Assembly (NCBI RefSeq): GCF_018613805.1
Contig: NZ_JAGGPL010000020.1
Location: 27,185 to 91,184 of the forward strand
DNA from: Arthrobacter sp. ISL-48
Lineage (GTDB): Bacteria > Actinomycetota > Actinomycetes > Actinomycetales > Micrococcaceae
Length of the DNA: 64,000 bases
Direction of reading: 5' to 3'
Of the stretch, positions 32,864 to 43,157 are shown piece by piece. Position numbers and translations under genes: made by a program. The notes below the pieces were generated by a model. It did not search any database. It was not told the DNA's origin and saw only the letters and a program-made list of their open reading frames with translations. Within the stretch, counting starts at the first letter, position 1, and the number at the start of each line of letters is the position of its first letter.

Positions 32864-35522
32864 TCACTTTCGCCCGCTGGTCCGTGCGGTCGGGGGTGCA
32901 GTCCAAGGGTCTTCGGGCCAGGGATGCTTGGGATACCGGCCCCTCATCTCGGCCCGGACCTGCCTATAGGGTCCGGACCAAAAGGACGCCAGGTCGTCCG
33001 TCACGGCCACGGGACGCCGGGCCGGAGAGAGCAAGTGGAACAGCACCGGCACCCGCCCGCTGACCAGCCGTGGCGTCTCTGCCCAGCCGAAACACTCCTG
33101 CAGCTTGACCGCCACCACAGGGCGGCCGTGGCTGACTGCATAGTCGGACACGTCATAGTCGGACAAGTCAGGGTAGTCGATTCTCACCCTCGAACCGCTG
33201 GGCACTTCAAGCCATTCGGGTGCCAGCTCCCCCAGCCGTTGCGGCGGGCCACGGCAGCAGCCGCCGCAGCGGATCGGTGAGGTCGATTGCACTCGTGGAG
33301 GCGCCGCCCGCCAGCGCCTCCAGCTCCGGCCGCAGCCACGTGTCCAGCCGGGCCAGCAGCGCCGGCTCGGAAACGTCCGGCCAAGGGTCGCCGAGTTCCC
33401 GGCGCAGCAGGGCGAGGCGGCGGCGCAGGGCATCCGCCGCCGTCGACCATCCGATCGTTCCCAGCCCTTCACTTTCCAGTGCGCGGGCGACTGCGACGCG
33501 CCCTTCCTCGGCGGACGGCCGCACCGGTGTGGACGTCAGTCCAATTGCGCCAAGACGGCGATCCCGCCGGGCCATGACGCGGCCTTGATTGAAGCGTGCT
33601 TCCACGGTGTCGGTCAGCAAATGCCGGGCCGCTGCCTCAGCGGTGTCCGAAGTGATCGGGGCGGCGCCACGGATGACCGCCCCGGTCCCGGCAGCGTCGC
33701 GTCCCTGGGCCCGCGAAACATCCGCGACTGCAAGCCACTCATGCCCGGACAGGGAACTTCCGGCTGGCAAGCCTGCCCGGGTGCCTGACGACAACAGGTA
33801 CCGCTCCGGCCCCTCGCCCGCGACGCGGCGCGCCACCCGATCCGGGAACGCCAGGGCGACGATGGCTCCCATGGCCTCCGCCCCCGTCACGGGAGCAGCA
33901 AAGACGGAATGTCCGGCGCCGGAAGCCTCCTGGCGTGCGATGTCCTCCATCCGCCGGACGTCGTCCAACCACCGACGGGAGGCCGGGTCGGTCCCGGACC
34001 GCAAGGTTGCGAGGAGCCTCGTGAGATCTGCCCCGGGCGCACGCTGGTCCCCCGAGACCACGGCGACGGCCTCCGCCGCTGTCCGGCGGCCCACCGCTGC
34101 CGCGCCGTCCAGGAGGGCGCGGGCCAGCCGTGGATCCGCCGGGACCCTGGCAAGGACCCTGCCAAGCTCCGTGGCGGAGCCGTCCGGACCCACGGCGCCC
34201 AGTTCCCGTAACACCTCCACTGCCTCCTCCATGGCCGGCCGCGGTGGGGAGTCGGGAAAAGCCAGCCCCTGCCCGCCAGGTGATCCCCAGCAAGCCAGGA
34301 TCAGGGCGGCGCCCGTCAGGTCCGCCACCGTGATCTCAGGGGTCACATGGGCGGGCGCCGCGCCAAACGTCTTCTGGTCATAGCAGCGGACTACCTTCCC
34401 GGGTCCCTGGCGTGCGGCCCGGCCGGCCCGCTGCTCCGCCGACGCGCGGGAGCAGGAGACGGTCACCAGGCCGGACATGCCGCGGCTGATGTCCCGCCGC
34501 GGTTCGCGGGTCAGGCCCGAATCGATGACCAGTCGCACGCCCGGCACCGTCAAGGAGGATTCCGCGAGGTCGGTGGTAACGATGATCCGGGGGCTCTCCC
34601 CCGGCCGGCGCCCGGACACGGCGCGGTCCTGTTCCGCAGGACTGGCCTGGCCGTGAAGCTCCAGCACCTCGGTACCGGAACCGCCACGGCTCCGCAGGCG
34701 GGAGGCGACCTGGGACACTTCCCAAGCGCCGGGGACAAACACCAGCGCGTCGGTTCCCGCACTGGACTGTGTATGCGCCGCCGCGGCGGTATCCGCCACG
34801 TGGTCAAGGAACCCGCGGCTCACACCCCTGCCGTCCAGCCGTGGCACCGCTGCCGGCGACCATTCAACGTCCAGGGGGTACAGTGCGGACGGACAGTCGA
34901 CGACGGGAGCCGGGCCGCCGCCGTCGTGATTGCCAATAAGGGCGGCGAAGCGGGGCGCATCCACGGTGGCGGACATGGCAACCAGGGTGAGGTCGCCCCG
35001 CAGTTGGCGGACTTCGGCGAGCATGCCAAGCAGCAGGTCGGTCTCAAGGCCGCGTTCGTGGACTTCGTCGAGGATGACCGCGCCGATGCCCTCAAGCCCG
35101 GGATCGGCCAGCAGGCGGCGCAGGAGGATCCCGGGCGTGACGAACTCCACCAGCGTGCCGGCGCCCGCCTTGTGGTCCCCCCGGACTGTATAGCCGACGC
35201 GGTCCCCCATACGGCTGCCATCGAGGGCGGCAAGGCGCCGTGCCGCCGCTCGGGCAGCCACCCGGCGCGGCTGGGTGACCACAACGCGGACCTCCCCTCG
35301 CGGGCTCCGCATCGCCAGGTTGGCGAGCAAGGGCGGAACCAGCGTGGTCTTGCCCGTTCCGGGTGGAGCCTGCACCACTGCGGATCCCGCACGCCCTCCC
35401 GCTCCGAGAGCCGCCGTAAGGTGGGACAGTGAGTCCGTAAAGGCGAGGCCCGCCCCAATGGCCTCCAGATCGAAGGTTTCGTTCATGGGGAACCGATCCA
35501 GGGGGTTGCTCGGTGGCGTCAT
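32864..35522 (-). pseudogene. hrpB: ATP-dependent helicase HrpB, frameshifted near the C-terminus
   Basis: The frame from ATG 35522 gives a DEAH/RHA helicase: QAPPGTGKTTLVPPLL (motif I), VILDEVHERGLETDLLLGML (DEVH), SATVDAPR (motif III), EQRAGRAARQGPGKVVR (motif VI). It ends early at 33207 after DLTDPLRRLLPWPAATAGG. The normal HrpB ending continues in another frame to 32864: QRLGELAPEWLEVPSGSR, LQECFGWAETPRLVSGRVPV and SPARRPVAVTDDLASFW, ending with RGRYPKHPWPEDP. The break lies at about 33236-33252, in GC-rich sequence, consistent with one extra base or two missing. Either a real mutation or a sequencing error. The role of HrpB is unclear even when intact. Confidence 0.85.
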
Positions 35523-35618
35523 CCGTCCATTGTGCCCATAAAGCAGGTCTGCCTATCCAAGCCTGAAGGCCGGGATAGGCCAGACTGGAGATCATCGAAC
35601 AGGAAAGCGAGACCAGCA

Positions 35619-35879
35619 GTGATTACCCTCCGGCAGGATTCCCAGGGCTTTATCCGGATGAACAGGCATTTTCCGGCCAGCGCCGCCGTGTCAATTACCT
35701 TCACCGACGGGACGCAGGAGGTCCTCACCGGGAAGCGGCTCAACCAGGTCTACGACGAGGCCCTTGCCGCGTACCGGGCGGAGAACCAGCTGGACGCCAA
35801 GGGCTTTTCCCGCGGACCACGGAAAAAGGTCCATCCCGGAATCGAGTTCGTGGCGGTTCGGCCAGGGATGGCCGAGTAG
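35619..35879 (+). CDS. Small hypothetical protein, 86 residues
   Basis: GTG 35619 opens an 86-residue frame with conserved-looking composition: ITLRQDSQGFIRMNRHFPAS, VSITFTDGTQEVLTGKRLNQ, VYDEALAAYRAENQLDAKGF, and a basic C-terminal GPRKKVHPGIEFVAV. A weak AGGAAAG site is about 12 nt upstream, so the start is not certain. No known domain is recognised. It is divergent from hrpB and convergent with the symporter. Confidence 0.6.
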   Translation: MITLRQDSQGFIRMNRHFPASAAVSITFTDGTQEVLTGKRLNQVYDEALAAYRAENQLDAKGFSRGPRKKVHPGIEFVAVRPGMAE

Positions 35880-35896
35880 AAACAAGCGGAGACGTA

Positions 35897-37588
35897 TCAG
35901 ACAGTGGTTCCGGGCTCGGCCAGAGGGTATTCGCGCTGGATCTGCGCCACCTTCGGGTCGTTCTCGTCCGCTCCGTAATCGGAGTGGCGGGTGATGTCCT
36001 TCCCGTCGGGAAGCTTCATGGCCCGGAAGACCAGAGACAGGACGACGGCGACGATGAGGTTTATCGCAAAGGCCACGACAGCGATGTAAACCTGCACATC
36101 GGTGCCGGGGATAGCCGCAATGGAGCCGCCGAAGTTTGCCTTCGTGACCGGGTTGACCACGTTGTAGGCGGCGATGGTGCCGTAGAGGATCCCGGCGGCC
36201 CAGCCCGCGAAAAGCGCCCACCTGTGGAACCAGCGGGTGTAGAGACCAGCCACGATTGCGGGGAATGTCTGCAGGATCCAGATACCGCCCAGGAGCTGCA
36301 TGTTAATGGCTGTCGACTGGTCCATCGCAATGACGAAGATCAGCGCCCCGAACTTCACCACGAGTGAGGCGATCTTGGAGACGCTGGCTTCCTGCCGGGG
36401 GGTGGCCTCAGGCTTGATCAGGTCCCGGTAGATGTTGCGGGTGAACAGGTTCGCGGCGGCGATCGACATGATCGCGGCCGGAACCAGGGCACCGATGGCG
36501 ATGGCGGCCAGCGCGATCCCGGCGAACCAGGCCGGGAAGTGATCCAGGAACAGTTGCGGCACCACCAGCTGCGGGTTGACAGCACCGTTCAAGTCGATGG
36601 GCTTGGTTCCGGCGTAAATGGCCACGTAGCCCAGCAGCGCCAGGAACCCCAGCATCAGCGAGTACAGCGGCAGCACTGCGGCGTTCTTTCGGATCGTGTT
36701 CCGGCTCTTGGTCGCCAGGACGCCGGTGATCGAGTGCGGATACATGAACAGCGCCAGGGCCGAGCCGAGGGCCAGCGTCCAGTAGGCCGAGTAGCTCGCC
36801 GCGCCAGGAATGAAGACCCCCGCGGGTTTGCCGGTGGCCGGGTTGACCGCGCCCAGTTTGGTCTGCGCTGCGCCGAAGATGTTGTCCCAGCCCCCGAACT
36901 TGATCGGCAGGTAGATCACCGCAACGATCACGGCCAGGTAGATCAGCAGGTCCTTAACGACGGCGATCAGGGCTGGAGCGCGCAGACCCGACGTGTACGT
37001 GTAGGCGGCCAGGACCACAAACGCGATGATCAGGGGCAGGTCCGTCAGCAGCACGTTCTCTGCACTGCCCAGGCCCAGTACCGTGAGCACAGCCTTGATG
37101 CCGACCAGCTGCAACGCGATGTACGGCATGGTCGCAACAATCCCCGTGACCGCGACGGCAAGGGTAAGCGCCCTGCTGCCATAGCGGCCGCCAACGAAGT
37201 CTGCCGGCGTCACGAACCCATGCCGGTGGGAGACGGACCACAGCCGGCTCATCAACAGGAACACGATGGGATACAGCACGATGGTGTATGGCACAGCGAA
37301 GAAGCCGCTCACGGCTCCGGTGGCCCACATCGCCGCGGGCACGGCCACGAATGTATAGGCCGTGTAGAGGTCGCCGCCGAGCAGGAACCAGGTCACCCAG
37401 GTGCCAAAACCGCGGCCTCCGAGGCCCCACTCGTCCAGGCTGTGCAGCCCTGTCTCCTGCCCGGCGCGCCACCGGGCAGCCACGAAGCCCAGAGCGGCAA
37501 CCGCGACGAAGAGGATGATCACGATGGTCAGAGCGACGCCGCTTACCGGCCGGTCCGGTGCGGCCAGCGGCACGGCAAGGCTGTTCAT
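35897..37588 (-). CDS. Sodium:solute symporter, monocarboxylate permease (MctP)-like
   Basis: A 563-residue SSS-family transporter with about 13 helices. The N-terminus has the SSS core SLDEWGLGGRGFGTWVTWFLLGGDLYTAYTFVAVPAAMW, and RHGFVTPADFVGGRYGSRAL follows. Later helices include AIGALVPAAIMSIAAANLFTRNIYRDLIKP, the typical SSS segment before a cytoplasmic loop. The style is closest to monocarboxylate (lactate/pyruvate/acetate) uptake permeases. Its ATG overlaps the stop of a DUF3311 gene (ATGA), a regular two-gene unit. Confidence 0.87.
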   Translation of the reverse strand: MNSLAVPLAAPDRPVSGVALTIVIILFVAVAALGFVAARWRAGQETGLHSLDEWGLGGRGFGTWVTWFLLGGDLYTAYTFVAVPAAMWATGAVSGFFAVPYTIVLYPIVFLLMSRLWSVSHRHGFVTPADFVGGRYGSRALTLAVAVTGIVATMPYIALQLVGIKAVLTVLGLGSAENVLLTDLPLIIAFVVLAAYTYTSGLRAPALIAVVKDLLIYLAVIVAVIYLPIKFGGWDNIFGAAQTKLGAVNPATGKPAGVFIPGAASYSAYWTLALGSALALFMYPHSITGVLATKSRNTIRKNAAVLPLYSLMLGFLALLGYVAIYAGTKPIDLNGAVNPQLVVPQLFLDHFPAWFAGIALAAIAIGALVPAAIMSIAAANLFTRNIYRDLIKPEATPRQEASVSKIASLVVKFGALIFVIAMDQSTAINMQLLGGIWILQTFPAIVAGLYTRWFHRWALFAGWAAGILYGTIAAYNVVNPVTKANFGGSIAAIPGTDVQVYIAVVAFAINLIVAVVLSLVFRAMKLPDGKDITRHSDYGADENDPKVAQIQREYPLAEPGTTV

Positions 37589-37866
37589 GACACCTGCCCT
37601 CCGTTCGCCGTACCCCGCACGGTCTCGCGCCGCCGCCGGTCCTCCTTGCTGACCAGCCAGTACGAGATGCCCACGAGGCCCGCGGTGATCGGAATCCAGG
37701 CCATCTGGTACCAGTAGAAGAACGGAATGCCGGCAAGCCGCGGCTTATCGAACGAATACGCGGGGACAAACAGCGGAACCACGACGGCGATGGCCAGGAG
37801 GACACCGGCGATGATATAAGGACCGGGCCGGGCGGGTCCGCGGGTTGGCACATCAGGACTGGACAT
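37585..37866 (-). CDS. DUF3311 membrane protein, symporter partner
   Basis: A 93-residue protein with two helices (PYIIAGVLLAIAVVVPLFVP and FYWYQMAWIPITAGLVGISY) and a basic C-terminus. The pattern PYIIAG...IPFFYWYQMAW is that of DUF3311, found next to SSS permeases in actinobacteria and likely needed with them. GAGGAGG stands 6 nt before the ATG. The 225 bp upstream, shared with the transketolase gene, hold AT-rich boxes (TATAAAC, AGAATAG near 37952-37967) that may be the promoter. Confidence 0.85.
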   Translation of the reverse strand: MSSPDVPTRGPARPGPYIIAGVLLAIAVVVPLFVPAYSFDKPRLAGIPFFYWYQMAWIPITAGLVGISYWLVSKEDRRRRETVRGTANGGQVS

Positions 37867-38091
37867 GGACGCCTCCTCATCGAGACGGCCCCCGGAGCGG
37901 GAGGAATTCCCAGGACGTGCCGGCGGCCTGAGGACCGGATGTCGTACCGGCCTATAAACAGAATAGACACCGGATTAGCTCTCCGACAGATGCTGGGAAA
38001 CTTGGATCTTCCGCTGGGACCCGCTTGCGGGTATGACAGGTATAGGCGGCCCGGCTACGAGGACCCACTGAGCGCATGAAAGGCAATTTCG

Positions 38092-39984
38092 ATGACCGAA
38101 CAGCAGGGCCAGGCACCGGCGCAGATGACCACCGCTCAGACCGGCATCATCAGAAGCCTCGCCGCACAGCTGCGGGTGGACGCCATCCGGTGCAGCACAC
38201 AGGCCGGCTCAGGCCACCCCACCTCGTCCCTGTCCGCCGCGGATCTCATGGCCGTTCTGCTGGAACGGCACCTGCGTTATGACTGGGACCAGCCTGCGCT
38301 GCCAAACAATGACCATCTTATTTTTTCCAAGGGTCATGCGTCCCCGCTCCTGTACTCCATGTATCGGGCCGTAGGCGTGGTCAGCGAGGACGAACTGATC
38401 AATACTTACCGGCAGTTCGGAAGCCGGCTTCAGGGCCACCCCACACCCATCCTGCCCTGGGTGGATGTGGCCACCGGCTCACTCGGCCAAGGGCTGCCTG
38501 ACGCCGTGGGCGTTTGCCTGGCCGGACGCTACCTGGACCGGCTCCCGTACCATTCGTGGGTGCTCTGCGGGGACAGCGAGCTCGCCGAAGGCTCCATGTG
38601 GGAGGCATTGGATAAGGCTGCGTACTACAAGCTTGGAAACCTCACCGCCATCGTGGACGTCAACCGGCTGGGCCAGGACGGGCCGACGGAACTCCAATGG
38701 GACATGGACCGCTATGCGCGGCGTGTGGAGGCCTTTGGAGGCCACCCGCTGATCATCGACGGCCACGATGTTGCCGCCATCGACGACGCGCTCGCGGAGG
38801 TGCGGTCCCACCCCGACCAGCCCACGGTGGTTCTCGCCAAGACGATCAAGGGCAAGGGCGTGCCCGAGGTAGAGGACAAGGACGGCTGGCACGGCAAAGC
38901 CCTTCCGCAAGACATGGCCGAACGCGCCGTGGCAGCCCTCGGCGGTCCCGGAAGCCTGCGGATCACCACGGCCCTGCCCGAACCGGGCACACCCGCCATC
39001 ACCCCCAATCCTGAGGCGGCCGTCAGCCTGCCCAGCTGGGAGGTTGGCGAAAAGGTCGCCACCAGGGCCGCCTTTGGCGCTGCGGTGTCGGCGCTGGCCG
39101 CCCGTCCCGAAATCGTGGTCCTGGACGGCGAAGTCGGAAACTCCACCCATGCCGGCGAGTTCAAGGACGCCGCCCCGGACCGGTACTTCGAGATGTTCAT
39201 AGCCGAGCAGCAACTCATCGCCTCCGCCGTCGGACTGTCGGTCCGCGGCTACGTGGCATTCGCCGCAAGTTTTGCCGCCTTCCTCGTCTCCCGGCCCTTT
39301 GATTTCATCCGGATGGCAGGAGTATCCCAGTGCAGCATCCGGCTGGTCGGTACCCACGCCGGCGTCGAGATCGGCCAGGACGGTCCGTCCCAGATGGCCC
39401 TGGAGGACATCGCCGCCATGCGGGCTGTGCACACCTCCACGGTGCTTTACCCAGCCGATGCGCCATCCACCGCGCAACTCGTCAAGACCATGGCCGACAC
39501 CCCCGGAATCTCTTACCTGCGGGCCACCCGCGGTGGCTACCCGGTCATCTACGGTCCGGACGAAGAGTTCCCGCTGGGAGGCTGTAAAGTCCACCACGCC
39601 GGTCCTGACGACGCCGTGACACTCATCGGCGCCGGGGTGACCTTGCACGAGTGCCTCACCGCCGCCGGGCAGCTGGCCGAGGGCGGCATCAACGCCCGCG
39701 TCATCGACCTCTATTCCCTCAAACCCATCGATTCCGAGACTCTGCGCACAACCTGCCTCGACACCGGGGGAAGGATCGTCATCGCAGAAGACCACTATCC
39801 AGAGGGAGGCATCGGCTCAGCCGTACTCGAAGCGCTCGCCGGCACCGACACCCCTGAGCTCCACGCCGTCTTGCTTGCCGTCAAGTCACTGCCCACGTCC
39901 GGCACTCCCGAAGAGCTGCTCGACGCTGCCGGAATCTCCGCCCGCCACATCGTCGCAGCGGCCCGGCGCCTCTTGGTGTCCTGA
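38092..39984 (+). CDS. Transketolase (short, mammalian-type form)
   Basis: A 630-residue thiamine-diphosphate enzyme that moves two-carbon units between sugar phosphates. It has QAGSGHPTSSLSAADLMAVL and HLIFSKGHASPLLYSM at the N-terminus, and the ThDP/metal motif VLCGDSELAEGSMWEAL with IVDVNRLGQ. The pyrimidine domain has EMFIAEQQLIASAVGLSVRG with the catalytic Glu, and LVGTHAGVEIGQDGPSQMALED. This is one continuous chain, not the split two-gene form. It may serve a sugar pathway next to the housekeeping enzyme. AAAGG lies 9 nt before the ATG. Confidence 0.9.
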   Translation: MTEQQGQAPAQMTTAQTGIIRSLAAQLRVDAIRCSTQAGSGHPTSSLSAADLMAVLLERHLRYDWDQPALPNNDHLIFSKGHASPLLYSMYRAVGVVSEDELINTYRQFGSRLQGHPTPILPWVDVATGSLGQGLPDAVGVCLAGRYLDRLPYHSWVLCGDSELAEGSMWEALDKAAYYKLGNLTAIVDVNRLGQDGPTELQWDMDRYARRVEAFGGHPLIIDGHDVAAIDDALAEVRSHPDQPTVVLAKTIKGKGVPEVEDKDGWHGKALPQDMAERAVAALGGPGSLRITTALPEPGTPAITPNPEAAVSLPSWEVGEKVATRAAFGAAVSALAARPEIVVLDGEVGNSTHAGEFKDAAPDRYFEMFIAEQQLIASAVGLSVRGYVAFAASFAAFLVSRPFDFIRMAGVSQCSIRLVGTHAGVEIGQDGPSQMALEDIAAMRAVHTSTVLYPADAPSTAQLVKTMADTPGISYLRATRGGYPVIYGPDEEFPLGGCKVHHAGPDDAVTLIGAGVTLHECLTAAGQLAEGGINARVIDLYSLKPIDSETLRTTCLDTGGRIVIAEDHYPEGGIGSAVLEALAGTDTPELHAVLLAVKSLPTSGTPEELLDAAGISARHIVAAARRLLVS

Positions 39985-40120
39985 GCAGAGTTGAGCAGAC
40001 ATAAACACCTGGCCTGCTTGCGGAATAACTGTGGACATCCCCGGCTGGCGGTGGGACTATGGCCGGACCGGAGTCGTGCCGCATCCATGCGTCGGCCCGG
40101 ACGCGAGGCTGGAGGAACCG

Positions 40121-40513
40121 ATGTCCGGATCCGATCTCGATCTGGCCGTGGAGCACTACCATCAGGCCCTCGATGCGTTCGTCATGGGAGATGCCGCCCC
40201 ACAGAAGAAGATGTTTTCAACAAGGGATGACGTCACTCTCGCCAATCCGCTCGGTCCGCCTGCCCGGGGCCGGAGTGAGGTCGAGAAAACCATGGACCGG
40301 GCAGTTTCACTGCTCAGGGAAGGCGAGCCCACGCGTTTTGAGAGAATTTCCGCGTACGCCGGCCCAGATCTGGGGTACATCGTTGAAATCGAGCGAACCC
40401 GGGCGAAGGTGACAACCATTTTCCGGTTGGAAGACGAAGGATGGAAGGTTATCCACCGTCATGCGGATCCCATAACTTCTCCGCGGCCCATCGAGACGGT
40501 CGTCCAAACGTAG
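40121..40513 (+). CDS. SnoaL-like (NTF2-fold) protein
   Basis: A 130-residue protein of the NTF2/SnoaL fold: DLDLAVEHYHQALDAFVMGD, then VTLANPLGPPARGRSEVEKTM, and the two C-terminal strands DLGYIVEIERTRAK and VTTIFRLEDEGWKVIHRHADPI. This pattern is close to DUF4440-type ketosteroid isomerase-like proteins; no activity can be assigned. GGAGG with a 5-nt spacer fixes ATG 40121 instead of the longer frame from 40031. Confidence 0.82.
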   Translation: MSGSDLDLAVEHYHQALDAFVMGDAAPQKKMFSTRDDVTLANPLGPPARGRSEVEKTMDRAVSLLREGEPTRFERISAYAGPDLGYIVEIERTRAKVTTIFRLEDEGWKVIHRHADPITSPRPIETVVQT

Positions 40514-40526
40514 CTCAAGAACGCGC

Positions 40527-40590
40527 AAAAAAGGGAGGCTCCGCCGTGAACTGGTCACTGTCGTGAACCAGTCACTGTGCAGAGTCTCCC
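40527..40590 (-). terminator. Intrinsic terminator of the 65-residue protein gene
   Basis: On the minus strand GGGAG and CTCCC close a long hairpin whose upper stem pairs GTGACTGGT with ACC-AGTTCAC, followed directly by TTTTTT (40532-40527). The stem is built from two imperfect direct copies, GTGAACTGGTCACTG and GTGAACCAGTCACTG. Confidence 0.75.
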
Positions 40591-40603
40591 TCTTGGCGGG
40601 CGC

Positions 40604-40801
40604 CTAGACTTTTTCGCTGATCCGGTCTGGCTTCAGATCGGCGCTTTCCTCCAGCTTGGCGATGTAAGCCCACATCCTGGATTCCTCCGCCTGAACCTGA
40701 GGCTCCGGGGCCTCCTTGGCACCCGTTTCACCGCGCTCTTCAGCTTCCTGCACGGCGTCCTTCCGGTAGTAATGCCATCCTTCGCTCGATGAATAGCACA
40801 T
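40604..40801 (-). CDS. Small conserved-looking protein, 65 residues
   Basis: ATG 40801 is preceded by a full AAGGAGG with a 6-nt spacer, so this short frame is surely translated. The product begins MCYSSSEGWHYYRKDAVQEA, is rich in Glu (EERGETGAKEAPEPQVQAEE), and ends DLKPDRISEKV. Highly charged and soluble; no family recognised. A good intrinsic terminator follows the stop. It diverges from the molybdopterin operon. Confidence 0.75.
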   Translation of the reverse strand: MCYSSSEGWHYYRKDAVQEAEERGETGAKEAPEPQVQAEESRMWAYIAKLEESADLKPDRISEKV

Positions 40802-40915
40802 CACAGACCTCCTTAAGTGGCTGTCCCTAAATCCTCCTACCAATGAAGACCCAAGTCGACCCCCAGCTCCTCCCGCATTGAACCAACGGCACGTGTCTGG
40901 ACGCCTGTCGGGCCG

Positions 40916-40945
40916 TTGACATATCGTGGGGGAACCGGTCACAAT
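40916..40945 (+). promoter_or_regulatory. Probable promoter of the molybdopterin operon
   Basis: TTGACA, 18 bases, CACAAT, about 30 bp before the start at 40977. The -35 is perfect; the -10 is weak. Confidence 0.45.
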
Positions 40946-40976
40946 CGACGGCGGCGCTCCTTAACGGAGGTATCTG

Positions 40977-41570
<594 letters not shown>

Positions 41571-41580
41571 GGCTGGTTTC

Positions 41581-42318
41581 GTGAGTACCCTGTGGCGCGT
41601 CGCCGACGTCGTCAGCGGCTATCCGGAAACCGAAACGTCCAGAACCATCGGGCTCCGTGTGGACGGCTTGATGGGCAACCTCCCCGGCCAGCACATCGAT
41701 ATCCGCCTCACGGCGGAGGACGGTTACACCGCAGTGCGCTCCTACTCCGTGGCCTCGGCAGGCAGGGACGAAATCATGGAGATCACTGTCGACGAACTGG
41801 CCAACGGGGAAGTCTCCCCTTATCTGGTCAGGGACCTGGCAGTCGGAGACCAACTGGAGATCCGTGGGCCCGTGGGTGGCTGGTTCGTCTGGCGTCCCAC
41901 GGACACGAACCCGGTTCAGCTGATCGCAGGAGGATCGGGCATCGTGCCGCTCATGGCCATGATCAGGGCCCATGAAGCATCGGAGAACACGTCACCGTTC
42001 CGGCTTCTGTATTCCCTCAAATCACCAGAGGCGGGGTTCTACCGGGAGGAGCTGCTCACCTTGAGCGAGAAATCCCGCAAGCTCACCATCGACTATGTCT
42101 ACACACGCAAGGTGCCGCAGGGCTGGCCAACTGCTCCGAAGCGCCTCACGGCAGAAACGCTGCTGGCGAACATCCTGCCGCCGGACTTCTACCCGGAAAC
42201 CTTCATCTGTGGTCAGACAATATTTGTCGAAACGGTCTCAGAATGGCTCGTGCAGGCAGGCTATCCGGCCGCTTCGATCAAAACTGAACGCTTCGGCGGA
42301 ACGGGAGGGACCCGGTGA
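41581..42318 (+). CDS. FAD/NAD-binding oxidoreductase (ferredoxin-reductase fold)
   Basis: A 245-residue reductase. The FAD part has GQHIDIRLTAEDGYTAVRSYSVAS (RSYS is the flavin motif), and LEIRGPVGGWFVW. The NAD part has QLIAGGSGIVPLMAMIRAH and FYPETFICGQTIFVETVSEWL (CG motif). There is no ferredoxin domain, so its partner is separate; the molybdopterin protein 10 bp upstream is the obvious candidate. GTG 41581 is preceded by GAGG. Its stop overlaps the next start as GTGA. Confidence 0.88.
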   Translation: MSTLWRVADVVSGYPETETSRTIGLRVDGLMGNLPGQHIDIRLTAEDGYTAVRSYSVASAGRDEIMEITVDELANGEVSPYLVRDLAVGDQLEIRGPVGGWFVWRPTDTNPVQLIAGGSGIVPLMAMIRAHEASENTSPFRLLYSLKSPEAGFYREELLTLSEKSRKLTIDYVYTRKVPQGWPTAPKRLTAETLLANILPPDFYPETFICGQTIFVETVSEWLVQAGYPAASIKTERFGGTGGTR

Positions 42319-42662
42319 CCGGAAAGAACGGCTCCGCTTCGCCGGACGCTGAAGACCCGCGCCCCGAGGATCAGGACATCCTAGGTAGCGCCGGCAATCC
42401 GATACCTCATCTCGACGGAAACGCAGCGGCCGGGCCGCTGTGGGAACTGTTCCGTATCGATGTCATCGCGGCTATAGGCCGTTGTAAGCACTGTGGCGCT
42501 GTCCGGGCCTTCGGCGAGGCAAAGGTCTATGCTGACGGCCCTGGAATCGTTGTGCGCTGCAGCTCCTGCGAGGGTGTCTTGCTGCGATTGGTAGAGACTC
42601 CCACCCAGTTCTGGCTCGACGTGAGCGGGCTGAGCTATCTGCAGATTGACCGCGAGAGCTAA
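42315..42662 (+). CDS. DUF6510-like zinc-ribbon protein
   Basis: A 115-residue protein with two CxxC pairs, C57/C60 (RCKHCGAVRAFGEAKVY) and C82/C85 (RCSSCEGVLLRLVETP), which form a zinc ribbon. The middle GPLWELFRIDVIAAIGRC is hydrophobic. This matches, from memory, DUF6510, which accompanies the same two genes in other actinobacteria. Role unknown; a structural or electron-carrier partner of the molybdopterin enzyme is inference. GTG start overlaps the reductase stop. Confidence 0.75.
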   Translation: MTGKNGSASPDAEDPRPEDQDILGSAGNPIPHLDGNAAAGPLWELFRIDVIAAIGRCKHCGAVRAFGEAKVYADGPGIVVRCSSCEGVLLRLVETPTQFWLDVSGLSYLQIDRES

Positions 42663-42686
42663 GCCCGTTCTGGAGGGTGGGGGTAA

Positions 42687-43157
42687 ATGACGGTCCTGAG
42701 CGCGGGGATTTTGCTGTACCGCCGTAGCCCCACAGCGGGGTTGGAGGTGTGGATAGCCCATATGGGCGGGCCGTTCTGGGCTCGCAAGGATGCCGCCGCC
42801 TGGTCCATCCCTAAGGGCGAATACCTCGACGATGAGGACCCGCTGGTAGCGGCGCAGCGTGAGTTTGCGGAGGAGATTGGCGCTCCCCCGCCCGCCGCCG
42901 ACTATAGCCTGCTGGGAACTTTCAGGCAGCCCTCGGGCAAGATCATCACGGTGTTCACGGCAGAGTCAGACTTTGAGCCCGGAGGTGTCGTGAGCAACAC
43001 GTTTCCACTGGAATGGCCGAGGGGATCAGGCACAGTTCGGAACTACCCTGAGATCGACCACGCCGAATGGACTAACGAGCCCGTCGCCCGCACCAGGCTG
43101 GTCCGAGGCCAGCTGCCGGTCCTCGACGGGCTCATCCGTCACCTGCAGGGCGGCTAA
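42687..43157 (+). CDS. Nudix hydrolase
   Basis: A 156-residue Nudix protein. The Nudix box is GEYLDDEDPLVAAQREFAEE followed by IGAP, with all catalytic residues (G-x5-E-x7-REF-x-EE-x-G). It starts like bis(5'-nucleosyl) tetraphosphatase-type proteins (SAGILLYRRSPTAGLEVWIAHMGGPFW). The likely substrate is a nucleoside diphosphate linked to another moiety; not resolved. GGAGGGTGGGGGT precedes the ATG. The 3' end overlaps ggt by 4 bp. Confidence 0.92.
   Translation: MTVLSAGILLYRRSPTAGLEVWIAHMGGPFWARKDAAAWSIPKGEYLDDEDPLVAAQREFAEEIGAPPPAADYSLLGTFRQPSGKIITVFTAESDFEPGGVVSNTFPLEWPRGSGTVRNYPEIDHAEWTNEPVARTRLVRGQLPVLDGLIRHLQGG

Noticed and set aside
38479..39795. 438-codon minus-strand frame inside the transketolase gene
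   Set aside because: No motifs; the plus-strand product is a clear transketolase.
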